Positions 28,150-39,029 are shown, counted from the first letter of the stretch. The stretch is DNA of 64,000 nucleotides from Devosia aquimaris (GCF_020169335.1 NZ_JAIEZN010000001.1:1319426-1383425); one strand, 5' to 3'. Program-made: numbers and translations. Notes: generated from the letters alone by a model not told the origin.

Positions 28150-29246
28150 CAGGCCATCCCTCCATGCCAGCCCCAGCCCGTGAGCTGAAGCACGAATGCA
28201 ACAATGATGACCATCAGCAGCGACAGCGGCAGGAACAGCTTCCAGCCAATGCGCATCAGCTGGTCATAGCGGTAGCGCGGCACGATGGCCTTGGCCATGG
28301 CGAACATGAAGAACACCAGGCTCACCTTGATGAAGAACCACACCACACCCGGGATCCAGGTGAACGGAGGCAGATCGATGGGAGACGTCCAGCCGCCCAG
28401 GAACAGCACCGTGGTCATGGCGCACATCAACAGGATCGAGATGTACTCGCCCAGCATGAACAGCATGTAGGGCGTCGCCGAATATTCGGTCATGAAGCCG
28501 GCCACCAGCTCGGACTCGCCTTCTGCAAGGTCGAATGGCGGGCGGTTGGTCTCGGCCAGGGCCGAAATGTAGAAGATGACGAACATCGGGAACAGCGGCA
28601 GCCAGAACCAGTTCAGGAACGTCAGCTGCGGCAGGCCAATCATATGGGCCAGGCCCATTTCCTGCTGCGCCACGATGATGTCGTTCAGGTTCAGCGAACC
28701 CACGCAGAGCAGCACCGTGATGATAACCAGGCCAATCGAGACCTCATAGGACACCATCTGCGCTGCGGCGCGCAGCGAACCCAGGAACGGATACTTCGAG
28801 TTCGAAGCCCAGCCGCCAATGATCACGCCATAGACGCCCAACGAAGAGATCGCCAGCAGGTACAGAATACCCAGGTTGATGTCGGCGATCGCCATGCCCG
28901 GGCCCACCGGCACCACGACCCAGCCGGTCAGCGCCAGCGTTGCCGTCAGCAGCGGGGCCAGCAGGAACAGGATCTTGTCGGCGCCGCCGGGGATAACCGG
29001 CTCCTTGAGCGCGAACTTGATCAGGTCGGCAAAGCTCTGCAGCAGGCCGAAGGGACCCACCACGTTCGGGCCACGGCGCAGCTGCACCGCCGCCCAGATC
29101 TTGCGGTCGGCCAGAAGGATAAAGGCGGTAAAGACCAGCAGCGACACCAGCAGCAGCAGGGCCTTGTAGATCAGCCCCACATGCATGCCCCAGCCCAGGG
29201 GCGGGATGCCAAGAAGATAGTCGAGGGCAGCCAGAATGAAGTCCAT
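28149..29246 (-). CDS. nuoH: NADH-quinone oxidoreductase subunit H
   Basis: The 365-residue membrane subunit forms the quinone chamber together with NuoB and NuoD. Conserved segments are [21 protein letters not shown], shown in part as [14 protein letters not shown], and [20 protein letters not shown] in the acidic loop, with about eight or nine membrane helices. It starts 9 bases after the nuoG stop. Confidence 0.97.
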   Translation of the reverse strand: MDFILAALDYLLGIPPLGWGMHVGLIYKALLLLVSLLVFTAFILLADRKIWAAVQLRRGPNVVGPFGLLQSFADLIKFALKEPVIPGGADKILFLLAPLLTATLALTGWVVVPVGPGMAIADINLGILYLLAISSLGVYGVIIGGWASNSKYPFLGSLRAAAQMVSYEVSIGLVIITVLLCVGSLNLNDIIVAQQEMGLAHMIGLPQLTFLNWFWLPLFPMFVIFYISALAETNRPPFDLAEGESELVAGFMTEYSATPYMLFMLGEYISILLMCAMTTVLFLGGWTSPIDLPPFTWIPGVVWFFIKVSLVFFMFAMAKAIVPRYRYDQLMRIGWKLFLPLSLLMVIIVAFVLQLTGWGWHGGMA

Positions 29247-29255
29247 TATGCTCCC

Positions 29256-31322
29256 CTACTCTGCCGCCTGCCGGAGACCGGCGGCAGTCGCTGCGCATTC
29301 GCCCATCACGGCAGACGCGCGGGCAATCGGATTGCTGAGATAGAATTCGCTGACGGGCGAGACAAAGCTTGCCTTCTTGCCCTTGGTCGAACCCTTTGCC
29401 AGCTTGCTTATATCGGCCGTCGTGCCCGCTGCAATGGCGTCGATACGCGCCAGGTGCGGATACTGTGCATAGATCGCTGCCCGCAGCTGGGCCAGCGAGT
29501 TGAACGGCAGCGCCGAACCGGTCAGTGCCGACAGGGCACGGACGATGGCCCAGTCTTCCTTGGCCTCGCCCGGCGGGAACACGGCGCGGGTGGTCACCTG
29601 CACGCGGCCCTCGGTGTTGACATAGGTTGCGCTCTTTTCGGTGTAGGCCGCGGCCGGCAGGATGACGTCGGCACGATGCGCCGCATTGTCACCATGGGTG
29701 CCGATATAGACCACCAGCGTATCGCCGACATTAGCCAGGTCGAACTCGTCGGCGCCCAGCAGGAACAGCACGTCGACGCCACCAGCCAGCATGGCGGCCG
29801 TATCGGCAGCGCCCTTGGCCGGCACAAAGCCGACATCGAGGGCACCGACGCGGGCAGCCGCATTGTGCAGCACCGCAAAGCCATTCCAGCCTTCCGCAAT
29901 CTCGGCGTTACCGGTCGCCAGCTTTGCAGCGGCAGCCAGCACGTCGGCGGTGGCGGCGCCCTCGCCCACGATCACCATCGGCGTCTTAGCCTTGGCCCAG
30001 GCTTCGGCAAAGCTGCCCTTGCCCTCGACCAGGTCATTCAGGCTCTCCGAGCCATTGCCCAGATGCTGGGTCGGATAGGTCAGGTCGGCGGCTTCGCCGA
30101 TTACCCCGATCGCCAGGCCCTTGGCGCGCCAGGCCTTGCGGATGCGCGCGTTGAGCACAGCCGCTTCCTTGCGTGGATTGGTGCCGATCAGCAGGATTGC
30201 ATCAGCCTGCTCAATCCCCGCGATGGTGGGGTTGAAGATATAGCTGGCGCGGCCGGCAGCCGGCGACAGCGCCGAACCCGCCGGGCGTGCATCGACACTG
30301 CCCGAACCCAGACCAGCCAGCAGCGCCTTGAGCGCATACATTTCTTCCACGCCAGCCAGGTCGCCGGCGATAGCACCGACGCGGGCGCCGGCCTTCTTGA
30401 CGGCCTTGGCAACGGTCGAAAGCGCATCGTCCCAGGTGGTCGCCGTCAGCTTCTTGCCCTTGCGGACATAGGGGCGGTCGAGCCGCTGGCTCTTCAGGCC
30501 ATCCCAGATGAAGCGGGTCTTGTCGGAAATCCACTCTTCGTTGATCGCTTCATTGATGCGCGGCAGAATGCGCATCACTTCGCGACCACGGCTGTCGACG
30601 CGGATATTGGAGCCAACGGCATCCATCACGTCGATCGACTCGGTCTTGGTCAGTTCCCACGGGCGGGCATTGAACGCATAGGGCTTGGACGTCAGAGCGC
30701 CCACCGGGCACAGATCGATCACATTGCCCTGCAGCTCGCTGCTCAGCGCCTTTTCGAGATAGGTGGTGATCTCGGCGTCTTCGCCGCGACCCAGCAGACC
30801 CATTTCGGCAATGCCGGCCACTTCGGTGGTGAAGCGAACGCAGCGCGTGCAGTGGATGCAGCGGTTCATCGAGGTCTTGACCAGCGGGCCAATGTACTTG
30901 TCTTCGACGGCGCGCTTGTTCTCGGCGAAACGGTTCTTGTCCACGCCATAGGCCATGGCCTGGTCCTGCAGGTCGCACTCGCCGCCCTGGTCGCAGATCG
31001 GGCAATCCAGCGGGTGGTTGATCAGCAGGAATTCCATCACGCCTTCGCGGGCCTTCTTGACCATGGGCGTGTTGGTGAACATTTCAGGCGGCTCGCCATT
31101 GGGGCCCGGACGCATGTCCTTGACACCCATGGCGCAGCTGGCCTGCGGCTTGGGCGGACCGCCCTTCACCTCGACCAGGCACATGCGGCAATTGCCGGCA
31201 ACCGACAGGCGCTCGTGGTAACAGAAGCGCGGGATTTCCGCGCCGGCTGCTTCCGCAGCCTGCATCAGCGTGTAGTGGTCGGGAACTTCGACCAGCTTGC
31301 CGTCAACCTTGATACTTGCCAT
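29256..31322 (-). CDS. nuoG: NADH-quinone oxidoreductase subunit G
   Basis: The 688-residue peripheral subunit carries the N1b [2Fe-2S] cluster ([15 protein letters not shown]), the His-ligated N5 cluster ([15 protein letters not shown]) and N4 (RCIHCTRC), followed by a molybdopterin-oxidoreductase-like domain without cofactor. The extra N7 cluster motif of E. coli is not apparent. Length matches the alphaproteobacterial/mitochondrial type. nuoF ends 5 bases upstream. Confidence 0.96.
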   Translation of the reverse strand: MASIKVDGKLVEVPDHYTLMQAAEAAGAEIPRFCYHERLSVAGNCRMCLVEVKGGPPKPQASCAMGVKDMRPGPNGEPPEMFTNTPMVKKAREGVMEFLLINHPLDCPICDQGGECDLQDQAMAYGVDKNRFAENKRAVEDKYIGPLVKTSMNRCIHCTRCVRFTTEVAGIAEMGLLGRGEDAEITTYLEKALSSELQGNVIDLCPVGALTSKPYAFNARPWELTKTESIDVMDAVGSNIRVDSRGREVMRILPRINEAINEEWISDKTRFIWDGLKSQRLDRPYVRKGKKLTATTWDDALSTVAKAVKKAGARVGAIAGDLAGVEEMYALKALLAGLGSGSVDARPAGSALSPAAGRASYIFNPTIAGIEQADAILLIGTNPRKEAAVLNARIRKAWRAKGLAIGVIGEAADLTYPTQHLGNGSESLNDLVEGKGSFAEAWAKAKTPMVIVGEGAATADVLAAAAKLATGNAEIAEGWNGFAVLHNAAARVGALDVGFVPAKGAADTAAMLAGGVDVLFLLGADEFDLANVGDTLVVYIGTHGDNAAHRADVILPAAAYTEKSATYVNTEGRVQVTTRAVFPPGEAKEDWAIVRALSALTGSALPFNSLAQLRAAIYAQYPHLARIDAIAAGTTADISKLAKGSTKGKKASFVSPVSEFYLSNPIARASAVMGECAATAAGLRQAAE

Positions 31323-31327
31323 CAGAC

Positions 31328-32635
31328 CTACTCCGCCGCGATCGACGGCACGGCGCCATCGCTGGTGGACGAATATGTGTACTGGTCAATCCGCGCCTCG
31401 ATGACGTGGCGGAAATTGCGGATCAGACCCTGGATCGGCCAGGCGGCCGCGTCGCCGAGCGCACAGATGGTGTGCCCTTCGATCTGCTTGGTCACCTCGA
31501 ACAGCATGTCGATTTCGCGCTTCTGCGCACGGCCTTCGACCATGCGTTCCATCACGCGCATCATCCAGCCCGTGCCTTCGCGGCAGGGCGTACACTGGCC
31601 GCAGCTCTCGTGCTTGTAGAAAGCCGACAGGCGCCAGATGGCCTTGATGATATCGGTCTGCTTGTCCATCACGATGATGGCAGCCGTACCCATCGACGAG
31701 CCCACTTCGCGCAGACCGTCGAAATCGACGATGGCGTTCTGGATCTTTTCGCCGGGCACGCAGGGCACCGAAGCGCCGCCGGGGATCACCGCCAGCAGAT
31801 TGTCCCAGCCGCCGCGCACGCCGCCGCAATGCTTTTCGATGATGTCCTTGAAGCTTTCGCCCATGGCTTCTTCGAACGTGGCCGGCTTGTTCACATGGCC
31901 CGACACGCACATCAGCTTGGTGCCGGTGTTGTTGGCGCGGCCGATGGAGGCAAACCAGGCGCCCGAGCGGCGCAGGATTTCAGGAACAACGGCGATGGAT
32001 TCGACATTGTTCACGGTCGTCGGGTTGCCATAGACGCCCATGCCCGCCGGGAACGGCGGCTTCAGGCGCGGCTGGCCCTTCTTGCCTTCCAGCGATTCCA
32101 TCAGTGCGGTTTCTTCACCGCAGATGTAGGCGCCGGCGCCGTGATGGACGATGATGTCCAGGTCCCAGCCGTGGATGTTGTCCTTGCCGATCAGGCGGGC
32201 CTCATAGGCCTCCTCGACGGCGCGCTCCAGGTGCTGGCGTTCACGGATGAACTCGCCGCGCACATAGATGAAGGCGGTATGCGCATCCATGGCGCGGGCG
32301 GCCAAGAGGCACCCTTCCACCAGGTGATGCGGGTCATGGCGCAGGATTTCGCGGTCCTTGCAGGTGCCCGGCTCGGACTCGTCGGCATTGACCAGCAGGT
32401 AATGCGGACGGCCATCGTTGACCTTGGGCATGAAGGTCCATTTCAGCGCCGTCGGGAAACCGGCGCCGCCACGGCCACGCAGGCCCGAAGCCTTGACCTC
32501 ATTGGTAATCCAGTCACGGCCGGAATCGATGAATTCCTTGGTGCCGACCCAGGCGCCGCGTTCGCGTGCCCCGGCCAGGGTCCAGTCATGCTGGCCATAC
32601 AGATTGGTGAAAATGCGATCTTTATCAGCGAGCAT
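31328..32635 (-). CDS. nuoF: NADH-quinone oxidoreductase subunit F
   Basis: The 435-residue subunit contains the NADH and FMN sites and the N3 cluster. [16 protein letters not shown] and [16 protein letters not shown] form the dinucleotide and flavin pockets, and [11 protein letters not shown] supplies the first three cluster cysteines. The soluble NADH-oxidising tip is completed by NuoE and NuoG. Confidence 0.97.
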   Translation of the reverse strand: MLADKDRIFTNLYGQHDWTLAGARERGAWVGTKEFIDSGRDWITNEVKASGLRGRGGAGFPTALKWTFMPKVNDGRPHYLLVNADESEPGTCKDREILRHDPHHLVEGCLLAARAMDAHTAFIYVRGEFIRERQHLERAVEEAYEARLIGKDNIHGWDLDIIVHHGAGAYICGEETALMESLEGKKGQPRLKPPFPAGMGVYGNPTTVNNVESIAVVPEILRRSGAWFASIGRANNTGTKLMCVSGHVNKPATFEEAMGESFKDIIEKHCGGVRGGWDNLLAVIPGGASVPCVPGEKIQNAIVDFDGLREVGSSMGTAAIIVMDKQTDIIKAIWRLSAFYKHESCGQCTPCREGTGWMMRVMERMVEGRAQKREIDMLFEVTKQIEGHTICALGDAAAWPIQGLIRNFRHVIEARIDQYTYSSTSDGAVPSIAAE

Positions 32636-32644
32636 CGTTCACTC

Positions 32645-33910
32645 CTACCGCGGCTTCTTGCCGAAGACGCGGACATATTCAGCTTCGCCACCCTTGGCGA
32701 GTGCGGCGGCCTGCTTGATCCAATCGTCGCGCGTGATGCGCCCCTTGAAGCTGAGGGCATCGTCGACCTTGGCGATATCGGCCTCGGTAAACGCCGCCAC
32801 CTGGCTCCAGCGGGTGATGCCGAGCGCGTTGAGCTTGCCTTCCAGCACCGGCCCGACACCCGAGATCAGCTTGAGGTCGTCAGCAGCGCCCTCGGGCGCC
32901 GTAAACAGCGGCGCCATGGCTGGCGCTGCCGCGCTTTCGGCCTTCGCGGCCGGCGCGTTGGACGCAATGATGGTCCGGCTCCTCTTGCCGGCCGTCGTGC
33001 TGGTGGTCTTGTCCATGTCCTGGGCGGCGGGCGACTCGGCGCCAACGGCGCCTTCGCGCATGGCGTCATTGGGCTTGCCATTGGCCTTGGCCTCGGCATT
33101 GGTCGCCTTGCGCTCGCCTTCGGCCTTGGCCTCGGACACCTTGGCCTTGGCTGGCGTGCCCTTGATGGCCGGCGCGGATTCTTCGCTCACGTCCTTGGGC
33201 TTGGCGGCCGTGGTCGGCGCCGCAGCGGGTGCGGCGGCAGCAGGCGCAGCGGCGTCGGCGGGCGGCGCAGGCGGAATGAACTTCTCGCGCTTGGCGGTCG
33301 GCTTTTCCAGCAGTGTCGTGCGGCCGCCTTCAGCCGCCGAATGCAGCCGGTCAATCTGGGGACCCGGCTTGATCGTCGCGCCTTTGCCCGCGGCAAAAGC
33401 ATCCACGATCTCTTCGAAGCGCGCGGGCGTCAGGTCTTCATAGGTGTCGTGATAGATCGTCACCATGGGCGCGTTCACGCAGGCCCCGGCGCATTCCACC
33501 TCTTCCCAGCTCATGGTGCCATCGGCATTGAGATGGTGCGGATCGTGGTGGATCTTGTTCTTGCAGATCTCGATCAGCTCACCGGCACCGCGCAGCATGC
33601 ACGGCGTCGTGCCGCACACCTGGATATGGGCATTGCGGCCAACCGGCTGCAGCTGGAACTGGGTATAGAACGTCGCCACTTCCAGCACGCGGATATAGGC
33701 CATGCCCAGCATGTCGGCCACGGTCTCGATCGTGGCGCGGCTCACCCAGCCGTCCTGGTCCTGCGCCCGCATCAGCAGCGGAATGACGGCGGATTGCTGG
33801 CGACCGGCCGGATACAGACCAATCTTCCATTCCGCCCACTTGGCGTTCTCAGCAGTAAACGCGAACTTGGCCGGCTGAACCGACTCGTCCGCTAGGCGCC
33901 GCGCAACCAT
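32645..33910 (-). CDS. nuoE: NADH-quinone oxidoreductase subunit E with long C-terminal extension
   Basis: The first 205 residues are the normal NuoE thioredoxin-like subunit binding the N1a [2Fe-2S] cluster (C99, C104, C140, C144 in VCGTTPC and CAGAC). Then comes an Ala/Pro/Lys-rich low-complexity linker (about 206-340) and a terminal helix-hairpin-helix domain of about 75 residues, recognisable by LKLISGVGPVLEGKLNALGI (347-366). With 421 residues it is about twice the usual length. Such tails are known on NuoE of related bacteria; their role is not established. Its start overlaps the nuoD stop by one base. Confidence 0.93.
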   Translation of the reverse strand: MVARRLADESVQPAKFAFTAENAKWAEWKIGLYPAGRQQSAVIPLLMRAQDQDGWVSRATIETVADMLGMAYIRVLEVATFYTQFQLQPVGRNAHIQVCGTTPCMLRGAGELIEICKNKIHHDPHHLNADGTMSWEEVECAGACVNAPMVTIYHDTYEDLTPARFEEIVDAFAAGKGATIKPGPQIDRLHSAAEGGRTTLLEKPTAKREKFIPPAPPADAAAPAAAAPAAAPTTAAKPKDVSEESAPAIKGTPAKAKVSEAKAEGERKATNAEAKANGKPNDAMREGAVGAESPAAQDMDKTTSTTAGKRSRTIIASNAPAAKAESAAAPAMAPLFTAPEGAADDLKLISGVGPVLEGKLNALGITRWSQVAAFTEADIAKVDDALSFKGRITRDDWIKQAAALAKGGEAEYVRVFGKKPR

Positions 33911-35103
33911 TAGCGATCAACCTCTCCGAACACGATATCGAGCGAACCAAGGATGGCCGAGACGTCAGCCAGCATGTGGCCGCGACACAGGAAATCCATG
34001 GCCGACAAATGCGCAAAACCCGGAGCCCGGATCTTGCAGCGATACGGCTTGTTGGTGCCGTCACTGACCAGATAGACGCCGAATTCGCCCTTGGGCGCTT
34101 CGACAGCGGCATAGACCTCGCCGGCGGGCACCTTGTAGCCTTCGGTGTAGAGCTTGAAGTGATGGATCAGTGCTTCCATCGACTGCTTCATCTCACCGCG
34201 CTTGGGCGGCACCACCTTGCCATCGAGCGAGGAGACGGGCCCCTTGCCATCGGCGGCATTCAGCTTGTCCACGCACTGCTTCATGATGCGCGTCGACTGG
34301 CGCATCTCTTCCATGCGGATCAGGTAACGGTCAAAGCAGTCGCCGTTCTTGCCGATCGGCACATCGAAGTCCATTTCGGCATAGCATTCATAGGGCTGGC
34401 TCTTGCGCAGATCCCAGGCCGCGCCCGAGCCGCGGACCATCACGCCCGAGAAGCCCAGGTTCCAGGCGTCTTCGAGCTTGACCACGCCGATGTCGACATT
34501 GCGCTGCTTGAAGATGCGGTTCTCGGTCAACAGCGAGTCGATGTCCGCCAGCGCCTTGGGGAAGGTCTCGCAGAACACGCCGATATCGTCGATCAGCGCC
34601 TGCGGCAGGTCCTGGTGCACGCCACCGGGACGGAAATAGGCGGCATGCATGCGCGCGCCCGAAGCGCGCTCATAGAACACCATCAGCTTTTCGCGCTGCT
34701 CGAAGCCCCACAGCGGCGGCGTCAGCGCGCCAACGTCCATGGCCTGCGTCGTCACGTTCATCAGATGCGCCAACAGGCGACCGATTTCCGAATAGAGCAC
34801 GCGGATCAGCTGGCCACGACGCGGCACTTCCAGGCCCAGCAGCTTCTCGACGGCCAGGGCAAAGGCATGCTCCTGGTTCATCGGCGCCACATAGTCGAGG
34901 CGATCGAAATAGGGCACGGCCTGCAGATAGGTCTTGGATTCGATCAGCTTCTCGGTGCCGCGGTGCAGCAGGCCAATATGCGGATCGACGCGCTCGACGA
35001 CTTCGCCGTCCAGCTCCAGGATCAGGCGCAGCACGCCATGGGCCGAGGGGTGAACCGGGCCGAAATTGATGGTGAAGTTGCGGACGTTGGCTTCAACGGT
35101 CAT
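33910..35103 (-). CDS. nuoD: NADH-quinone oxidoreductase subunit D
   Basis: The 397-residue 49-kDa-type subunit lines the quinone-binding site. [20 protein letters not shown] holds the quinone-site histidine, and [16 protein letters not shown] and the C-terminal [13 protein letters not shown] are family hallmarks. It is a separate gene, not fused to nuoC as in enterobacteria, and overlaps the nuoC end by four bases. Confidence 0.97.
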   Translation of the reverse strand: MTVEANVRNFTINFGPVHPSAHGVLRLILELDGEVVERVDPHIGLLHRGTEKLIESKTYLQAVPYFDRLDYVAPMNQEHAFALAVEKLLGLEVPRRGQLIRVLYSEIGRLLAHLMNVTTQAMDVGALTPPLWGFEQREKLMVFYERASGARMHAAYFRPGGVHQDLPQALIDDIGVFCETFPKALADIDSLLTENRIFKQRNVDIGVVKLEDAWNLGFSGVMVRGSGAAWDLRKSQPYECYAEMDFDVPIGKNGDCFDRYLIRMEEMRQSTRIMKQCVDKLNAADGKGPVSSLDGKVVPPKRGEMKQSMEALIHHFKLYTEGYKVPAGEVYAAVEAPKGEFGVYLVSDGTNKPYRCKIRAPGFAHLSAMDFLCRGHMLADVSAILGSLDIVFGEVDR

Positions 35104-35717
35104 TGCTTGGCCTTCTCGTCACCGGGCAGCACATAGTCGGTACCCTCCCAAGGCGACAAATAGTCAAAGGTGCGGAATTCCTGCATCAGCTGCACGGGCT
35201 CATAGACCACGCGCTTGCGCTCTTCGTCATAGCGAACTTGCACGAAGCCGGTCAGCGGGAAGTCCTTGCGCAGCGGATGGCCGTCAAAACCATAGTCGGT
35301 CAGGATGCGGCGCAGGTCCTGGTGACCCGAGAACAGCACGCCGTACAGGTCATAGGTCTCGCGCTCGAACCAGTCGGCACCGCGATAGACACCCGTGATG
35401 CTCGGCACCGGGGTCACATCGTCCGTGCTCAGCTTGACGCGCACGCGTTGGTTCAGATGCGGGCTCATGAAGTGGTAGACCACGTCAAAGCGCTCATCAC
35501 GCTCGGGATAGTCCGCACCGCAGACATCCACGAAGCTGATGAACCGGCATTTCGGATCATCGCGCAGGAACTGCGCCACAGAAACGATCGAATCGCGCGC
35601 CACGGTCAGCGTCAATTCGCCGAACAGCACTTCGCGCAGGACGACAGCATCGCCCAGCGCGTCAGCGATATGCTGACCCAGGGCCTCGAGCGGATCAATC
35701 TGGACGGCATCATCCAT
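35100..35717 (-). CDS. nuoC: NADH-quinone oxidoreductase subunit C
   Basis: The 205-residue 30-kDa-type subunit of the peripheral arm. The signature region [20 protein letters not shown] followed by [19 protein letters not shown] is intact. It has a hydrophilic C-terminus ending PGDEKAKQ. The gene starts 12 bases after the nuoB stop. Confidence 0.97.
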   Translation of the reverse strand: MDDAVQIDPLEALGQHIADALGDAVVLREVLFGELTLTVARDSIVSVAQFLRDDPKCRFISFVDVCGADYPERDERFDVVYHFMSPHLNQRVRVKLSTDDVTPVPSITGVYRGADWFERETYDLYGVLFSGHQDLRRILTDYGFDGHPLRKDFPLTGFVQVRYDEERKRVVYEPVQLMQEFRTFDYLSPWEGTDYVLPGDEKAKQ

Positions 35718-35729
35718 TTTTCAGCGGTC

Positions 35730-36308
35730 CTATCGTTCGATGGTGCCGGTGCGGCGAATCTTCTTCTGCAGCAACAGGATGCCATACAGAAGTGCTTCGG
35801 CGGTCGGAGGGCAGCCGGGAACATAGACGTCCACCGGCAGCACGCGATCGCAACCACGCACCACGGAGTAGGAATAGTGATAATAGCCGCCGCCATTGGC
35901 GCAGCTGCCCATCGAGATCACGTAGCGCGGCTCGGGCATCTGGTCATAGACCTTGCGCAGGGCCGGAGCCATCTTGTTGGTCAGCGTGCCGGCAACGATC
36001 AGCACGTCGGACTGACGCGGTGAGGCGCGCGGCGCGGTGCCGAAGCGCTCGATGTCGTAGCGGGGCATCGACATCTGCATCATTTCCACGGCGCAGCAGG
36101 CCAGGCCCGTCTGCATCCACATCAGCGAGCCCGTGCGCGCCCAGGTCACCAGCTGCGAAACGGTGGAGACAAGGAAACCCTTGTCCGCCAGCTCGTCGGT
36201 CACATCGGTGAAGAACGGATCGGTTGCCCCGGCAGGCTTGTTGGTCCGCGGGTCGATCAGGCCGGACGGACGCGGCGCAACCAGGGTATTGTTCTCGTTC
36301 AATCCCAT
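35730..36308 (-). CDS. nuoB: NADH-quinone oxidoreductase subunit B
   Basis: The 192-residue PSST-type subunit binds the terminal N2 [4Fe-4S] cluster that reduces quinone, through adjacent cysteines in [11 protein letters not shown] plus MGSCANGGG and [10 protein letters not shown]. The frame is open seven codons further upstream, inside nuoA; the ATG at 36308 ([10 protein letters not shown]) still overlaps the nuoA end by ten bases and is the more likely start. Confidence 0.96.
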   Translation of the reverse strand: MGLNENNTLVAPRPSGLIDPRTNKPAGATDPFFTDVTDELADKGFLVSTVSQLVTWARTGSLMWMQTGLACCAVEMMQMSMPRYDIERFGTAPRASPRQSDVLIVAGTLTNKMAPALRKVYDQMPEPRYVISMGSCANGGGYYHYSYSVVRGCDRVLPVDVYVPGCPPTAEALLYGILLLQKKIRRTGTIER

Positions 36309-36664
36309 TCCAGTGCGCCTTTCCGCCATTCGTAGATAAAGCCGACCGTCAGCACGCCCAGGAAGACCATCATCGCCCAGAAGCCGAACCAGCCGACATC
36401 GCGGAAGGCCACGGCCCAGGGAAACAGGAACGCCACTTCAAGGTCGAAGATGATGAACAGGATCGACACCAGGTAGAAGCGAACGTCGAACTTCATGCGG
36501 GCGTCATCGAAGGCGTCAAACCCGGCCTCGAAGGCAGATACCTTCTCTGGGTCGGGATTCTTGATCGCAACGATGAACGGGGTCACCAAAAGCGCCATAC
36601 CAATAACGGCGGCGAGGCCCAGGAAGATGACAATGGGCAAATAGTCGCTGAGCAAATCAGTCAT
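36299..36664 (-). CDS. nuoA: NADH-quinone oxidoreductase subunit A
   Basis: The 121-residue membrane subunit has three helices and the conserved loop [20 protein letters not shown] between the first two, near the quinone tunnel. It is the first gene of the 14-gene nuo operon, preceded by a leader with two hairpins. Confidence 0.96.
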   Translation of the reverse strand: MTDLLSDYLPIVIFLGLAAVIGMALLVTPFIVAIKNPDPEKVSAFEAGFDAFDDARMKFDVRFYLVSILFIIFDLEVAFLFPWAVAFRDVGWFGFWAMMVFLGVLTVGFIYEWRKGALEWD

Positions 36665-36684
36665 GCGGCAGCCTGTTTTCTAGT

Positions 36685-36723
36685 CCGGTCGGGCGACCGG
36701 CGTCTTGCGAGTTTTGCTCGCAA
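36685..36723 (-). promoter_or_regulatory. Two tandem hairpins in the nuo leader
   Basis: Two perfect 7-bp stems lie back to back: CCGGTCG-GG-CGACCGG (36685-36700) and TTGCGAG-TTTTG-CTCGCAA (36705-36723). In the minus-strand message they would sit 20-60 bases before the nuoA start codon. They could set message stability or translation; no T-run follows, so they are not terminators. Confidence 0.55.
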
Positions 36724-36759
36724 TTGGGGCGAGCAAACCGACGCGACAGTTGGTGTCTG

Positions 36760-36788
36760 GGCTTAGACCTTTGGCCAAGCGGTTTCAA
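36760..36788 (-). promoter_or_regulatory. Weak candidate promoter of the nuo operon
   Basis: On the minus strand TTGAAA (plus 36783-36788) is followed after 17 bases by TAAGCC (plus 36760-36765). The -10 element is poor, so the call is tentative. Confidence 0.3.
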
Positions 36789-37279
36789 GGGAAAGAAAAT
36801 ATGACGCAAACAATCATATATGAGCCACCGCAGATCCAGGAGCGGTGCAGCAAGACCCGGCAACCGGCCACATTAGTGCAGAAGCGTGCCGTCTCAGGCG
36901 CTTCAACGGGCATGCCGCCTGCCGACCTGCCCTGCCCTCTGTCTGCGCCCGCCGCGGCAGATCAAATTCAGCGCCCCCATCTGGGATCAACATCCCGTTC
37001 TACGCCCGCCAGATTTCGCTCAAATGACCCGCATCAGCGGCCCGCCCAGGCAACGACCATCCGCTGATTCTCGGGCGGCACAGCGCCTCTGCTGGGAACG
37101 GTGCCAGAACGCCTGCGTCTATTGCACGTACACTGGCCAACGGCTTGCGTCGCATTTTCACCGCCCGGGAAACGCATGCCCAACGCAGGTCGGTGCAACG
37201 GTCACGCTTCCGGCACCGATGCACACCCTCGGTGTGGCCCCAAGCCATGGCAATACCGTGAACGGTCCTGAGACCAGAC
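36789..37279. other. Gene-free stretch between nuo and the first barrel gene
   Basis: About 490 bases upstream of the nuo operon without a supported gene. Open frames on both strands (for example 36801-37067) are rich in Pro, Arg and Ser, have no family resemblance and poor ribosome-binding sites. I see no repeat family or known regulatory motif here. Confidence 0.4.
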
Positions 37280-37284
37280 AGAAA

Positions 37285-37314
37285 GGGCGACAAACCGGTC
37301 ACGGTTCGTCGCCC
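37285..37314 (-). terminator. Terminator of the first barrel gene
   Basis: A 13-bp stem with one mismatch (37285-37297 with 37302-37314, GTCA loop; GGGCGAC ... GTCGCCC) is followed on the minus strand by TTTCTGTCT. It lies about 50 bases after the stop at 37367. Confidence 0.75.
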
Positions 37315-37366
37315 AGGCGATATGGCATTGTGAAGCGGCGCTCGGTCGCCTCAGCCGAAGACCAAA

Positions 37367-37930
37367 CTAGAAGTGGTAGAAGACGCCGATGGTGGCCGTC
37401 GCGCCTTCAAACAGATTGTCGCCAGCGCCGCCGGTGAAATCACCCTGGGCTACGGCTTCGCCACGGATCGTGACAGCATCGGTCACGGCGAATTCGACGC
37501 CACCACCAACCTGGTACATGCCGGTGCTGACGCCAGCAGCCGTGTCGACGCCGATACCGGCAATTGCATAGATCAGCACCGGATCGGTCACGATAGCGCC
37601 TGCCTTGATGTTGGCGTAGAAGGCACTGCCCGAAGTGGTGTTGTTCCAGTAGTAGTCGCCGGTGACTTCCAGACCGAGCAGGACCGGATCAGCCGGGATG
37701 AAGTTGACACCCACCGCGCCGCCGACCTGGCCGAAGCCAACCTGGGCAGCACCATTGTCGCCATAGGTCGACAGGCTGCCGCGCACACCGACATACAGAC
37801 CCTCCCAGCTGAACCCACCGGCCTCATAGATCGGCACTGGGGTCGAGGGAATGATCAGGTCAGCGGCCTGAGCCGCACCACCCACAAGAAAGAACGCCGC
37901 CGTGGCGGCAGCAAACGAACGTACAAGCAT
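37367..37930 (-). CDS. Small outer-membrane beta-barrel protein (paralogue 1)
   Basis: The 187-residue protein has a signal peptide (cleavage after GGAAQA), then ADLIIPSTPVPIYEAGGFSW and alternating amphipathic strands, ending IGVFYHF with the C-terminal phenylalanine required for outer-membrane assembly. This matches the porin-like Omp31/Opa-type eight-stranded barrels of Hyphomicrobiales. It is a clear paralogue of the gene at 38454-39029, sharing the N-terminus and ending. Own terminator and a 523-base upstream gap suggest a monocistronic unit. Function may be structural or adhesion-related; not determinable here. Confidence 0.82.
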   Translation of the reverse strand: MLVRSFAAATAAFFLVGGAAQAADLIIPSTPVPIYEAGGFSWEGLYVGVRGSLSTYGDNGAAQVGFGQVGGAVGVNFIPADPVLLGLEVTGDYYWNNTTSGSAFYANIKAGAIVTDPVLIYAIAGIGVDTAAGVSTGMYQVGGGVEFAVTDAVTIRGEAVAQGDFTGGAGDNLFEGATATIGVFYHF

Positions 37931-38355
37931 CTTCAGAGCCCTCTGGAAGGAAACTTAGCATTCGAGACAAGCATGCCTCAAATTGTGTTTCCCCACAATC
38001 GGCCGCAACGCGCCAAGTTGTTTGTTTTCGCGCTATGGCTGTTCTGCAACAGTAGCAAACCAAGGCTGACAGAAAGCACCCGACTCCCTGTCGCAAGTTG
38101 TTGAAGCCTCTCGGCAAGACGTCAAGCCGCACTCTATCCGAGACTTATTTCATACGAACCACTTAGCCTCGTCGGTCCGGCCACGGGCAACAGGCCACCA
38201 CGGCGTCGACGCGGCTACGTCACGCCGGCACGGATGCCGCGCACAGGACGAACGGCGCGCGGCCAGGCCACGCAGGCGAATGGTCAAACGGGCTGAGAAG
38301 ATATGCGGGAGTGAAACTCAACCGCGGATGGGCACGACCCTGGCAGTTGCACCCG
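37931..38355. other. Gene-free upstream region of barrel paralogue 1
   Basis: About 425 bases between two barrel genes on the same strand. It must hold the promoter of the 37367-37930 gene, and ends at the terminator of the 38454-39029 gene. No convincing promoter pair, ORF or repeat was recognised. Confidence 0.4.
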
Positions 38356-38393
38356 CCAAAAACCAAAACGACGAACCGCGAGAGCGGTTCGTC
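38356..38393 (-). terminator. Terminator of barrel paralogue 2
   Basis: A perfect 10-bp stem (GACGAACCGC at 38370-38379, GCGGTTCGTC at 38384-38393) with a four-base loop is followed on the minus strand by GTTTTGGTTTTTGG. It lies 60 bases after the gene stop. Confidence 0.85.
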
Positions 38394-38453
38394 GCAATGG
38401 GTTGCAAGACTCCGTTCGGAGGGGCGGCAAGGCCGCCCATCCGAGTAGCAATC

Positions 38454-39029
38454 TTAGAAGTGGTAGAAGACGCCGACGGTGGCCTTGGCGCCGTCGAAGA
38501 ACTGGTCGCCAGCGGCGTTCGAGAAATCGCCGAGGCCGAGCACTTCGCCACGAACCGACACAGCGTCGGTCACGGCGACTTCAACACCGCCGCCCAGGGC
38601 GTAGATGCTGTCGGTGGTGCCAGCCTTGGTGGTCAGACCAACACCGCCAGCTGCGTAGACGAGCACGTTGTCGGTGACAACGGCGCCAACGCGGGCCAGG
38701 GCCAGGAACATGCCAGCGCCGTCAACGGCCTGAGCAACGTAGTCACCCTGGACTTCCAGACCCAGCAGGATCGGGTCGGCAACGATGAAGTTCACACCGG
38801 CAGCAGCGCCGACCGAGAGCTTCGAGACGTTGACGTCGAGGTTGGTCAGGCCATTGGCGTTGGTGAAGACGCCGCCGAGGTTCACACCGGCATACAGACC
38901 TTCCCAGTTGAAGCCAGCAGCTTCATAGATCGGAACCGGGGTCGAGGGAACGATGAGGTCGGCGGCCTGAGCACCACCAGCGAGCAGCGCGGCAGCAGCC
39001 ACACCGAGAGAAAGCGAACGTACAAACAT
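38454..39029 (-). CDS. Small outer-membrane beta-barrel protein (paralogue 2)
   Basis: The 191-residue protein begins with a signal peptide (MFVRSLSLGVAAAALLAGG, cleavage after AQA) and continues ADLIVPSTPVPIYEAAGFNW, nearly identical to paralogue 1 at the same place, and ends VGVFYHF. The frame is open 79 codons upstream, but the ATG at 39029 follows a promoter-like pair and starts the signal peptide. Codon use is smooth and alanine-rich, which suggests strong expression. Presumably an abundant outer-membrane protein. Confidence 0.84.
   Translation of the reverse strand: MFVRSLSLGVAAAALLAGGAQAADLIVPSTPVPIYEAAGFNWEGLYAGVNLGGVFTNANGLTNLDVNVSKLSVGAAAGVNFIVADPILLGLEVQGDYVAQAVDGAGMFLALARVGAVVTDNVLVYAAGGVGLTTKAGTTDSIYALGGGVEVAVTDAVSVRGEVLGLGDFSNAAGDQFFDGAKATVGVFYHF

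Noticed and set aside
28164..31619. Open frame of 1151 codons on the plus strand
   Set aside because: It lies opposite nuoH and nuoG, reads as Arg/His/Gln-rich sequence without family features, and is a by-product of high GC and third-position bias.
31316..33895. Open frame of 859 codons opposite nuoF and nuoE
   Set aside because: Antisense to two well-supported complex I genes, with no recognisable domain or ribosome-binding site.
36801..37067. 88-codon frame upstream of nuo (starts MTQTIIYEPP)
   Set aside because: After a plausible beginning it becomes Pro/Ser/Arg/Gln-rich, with no family resemblance and only a weak purine stretch before the ATG.
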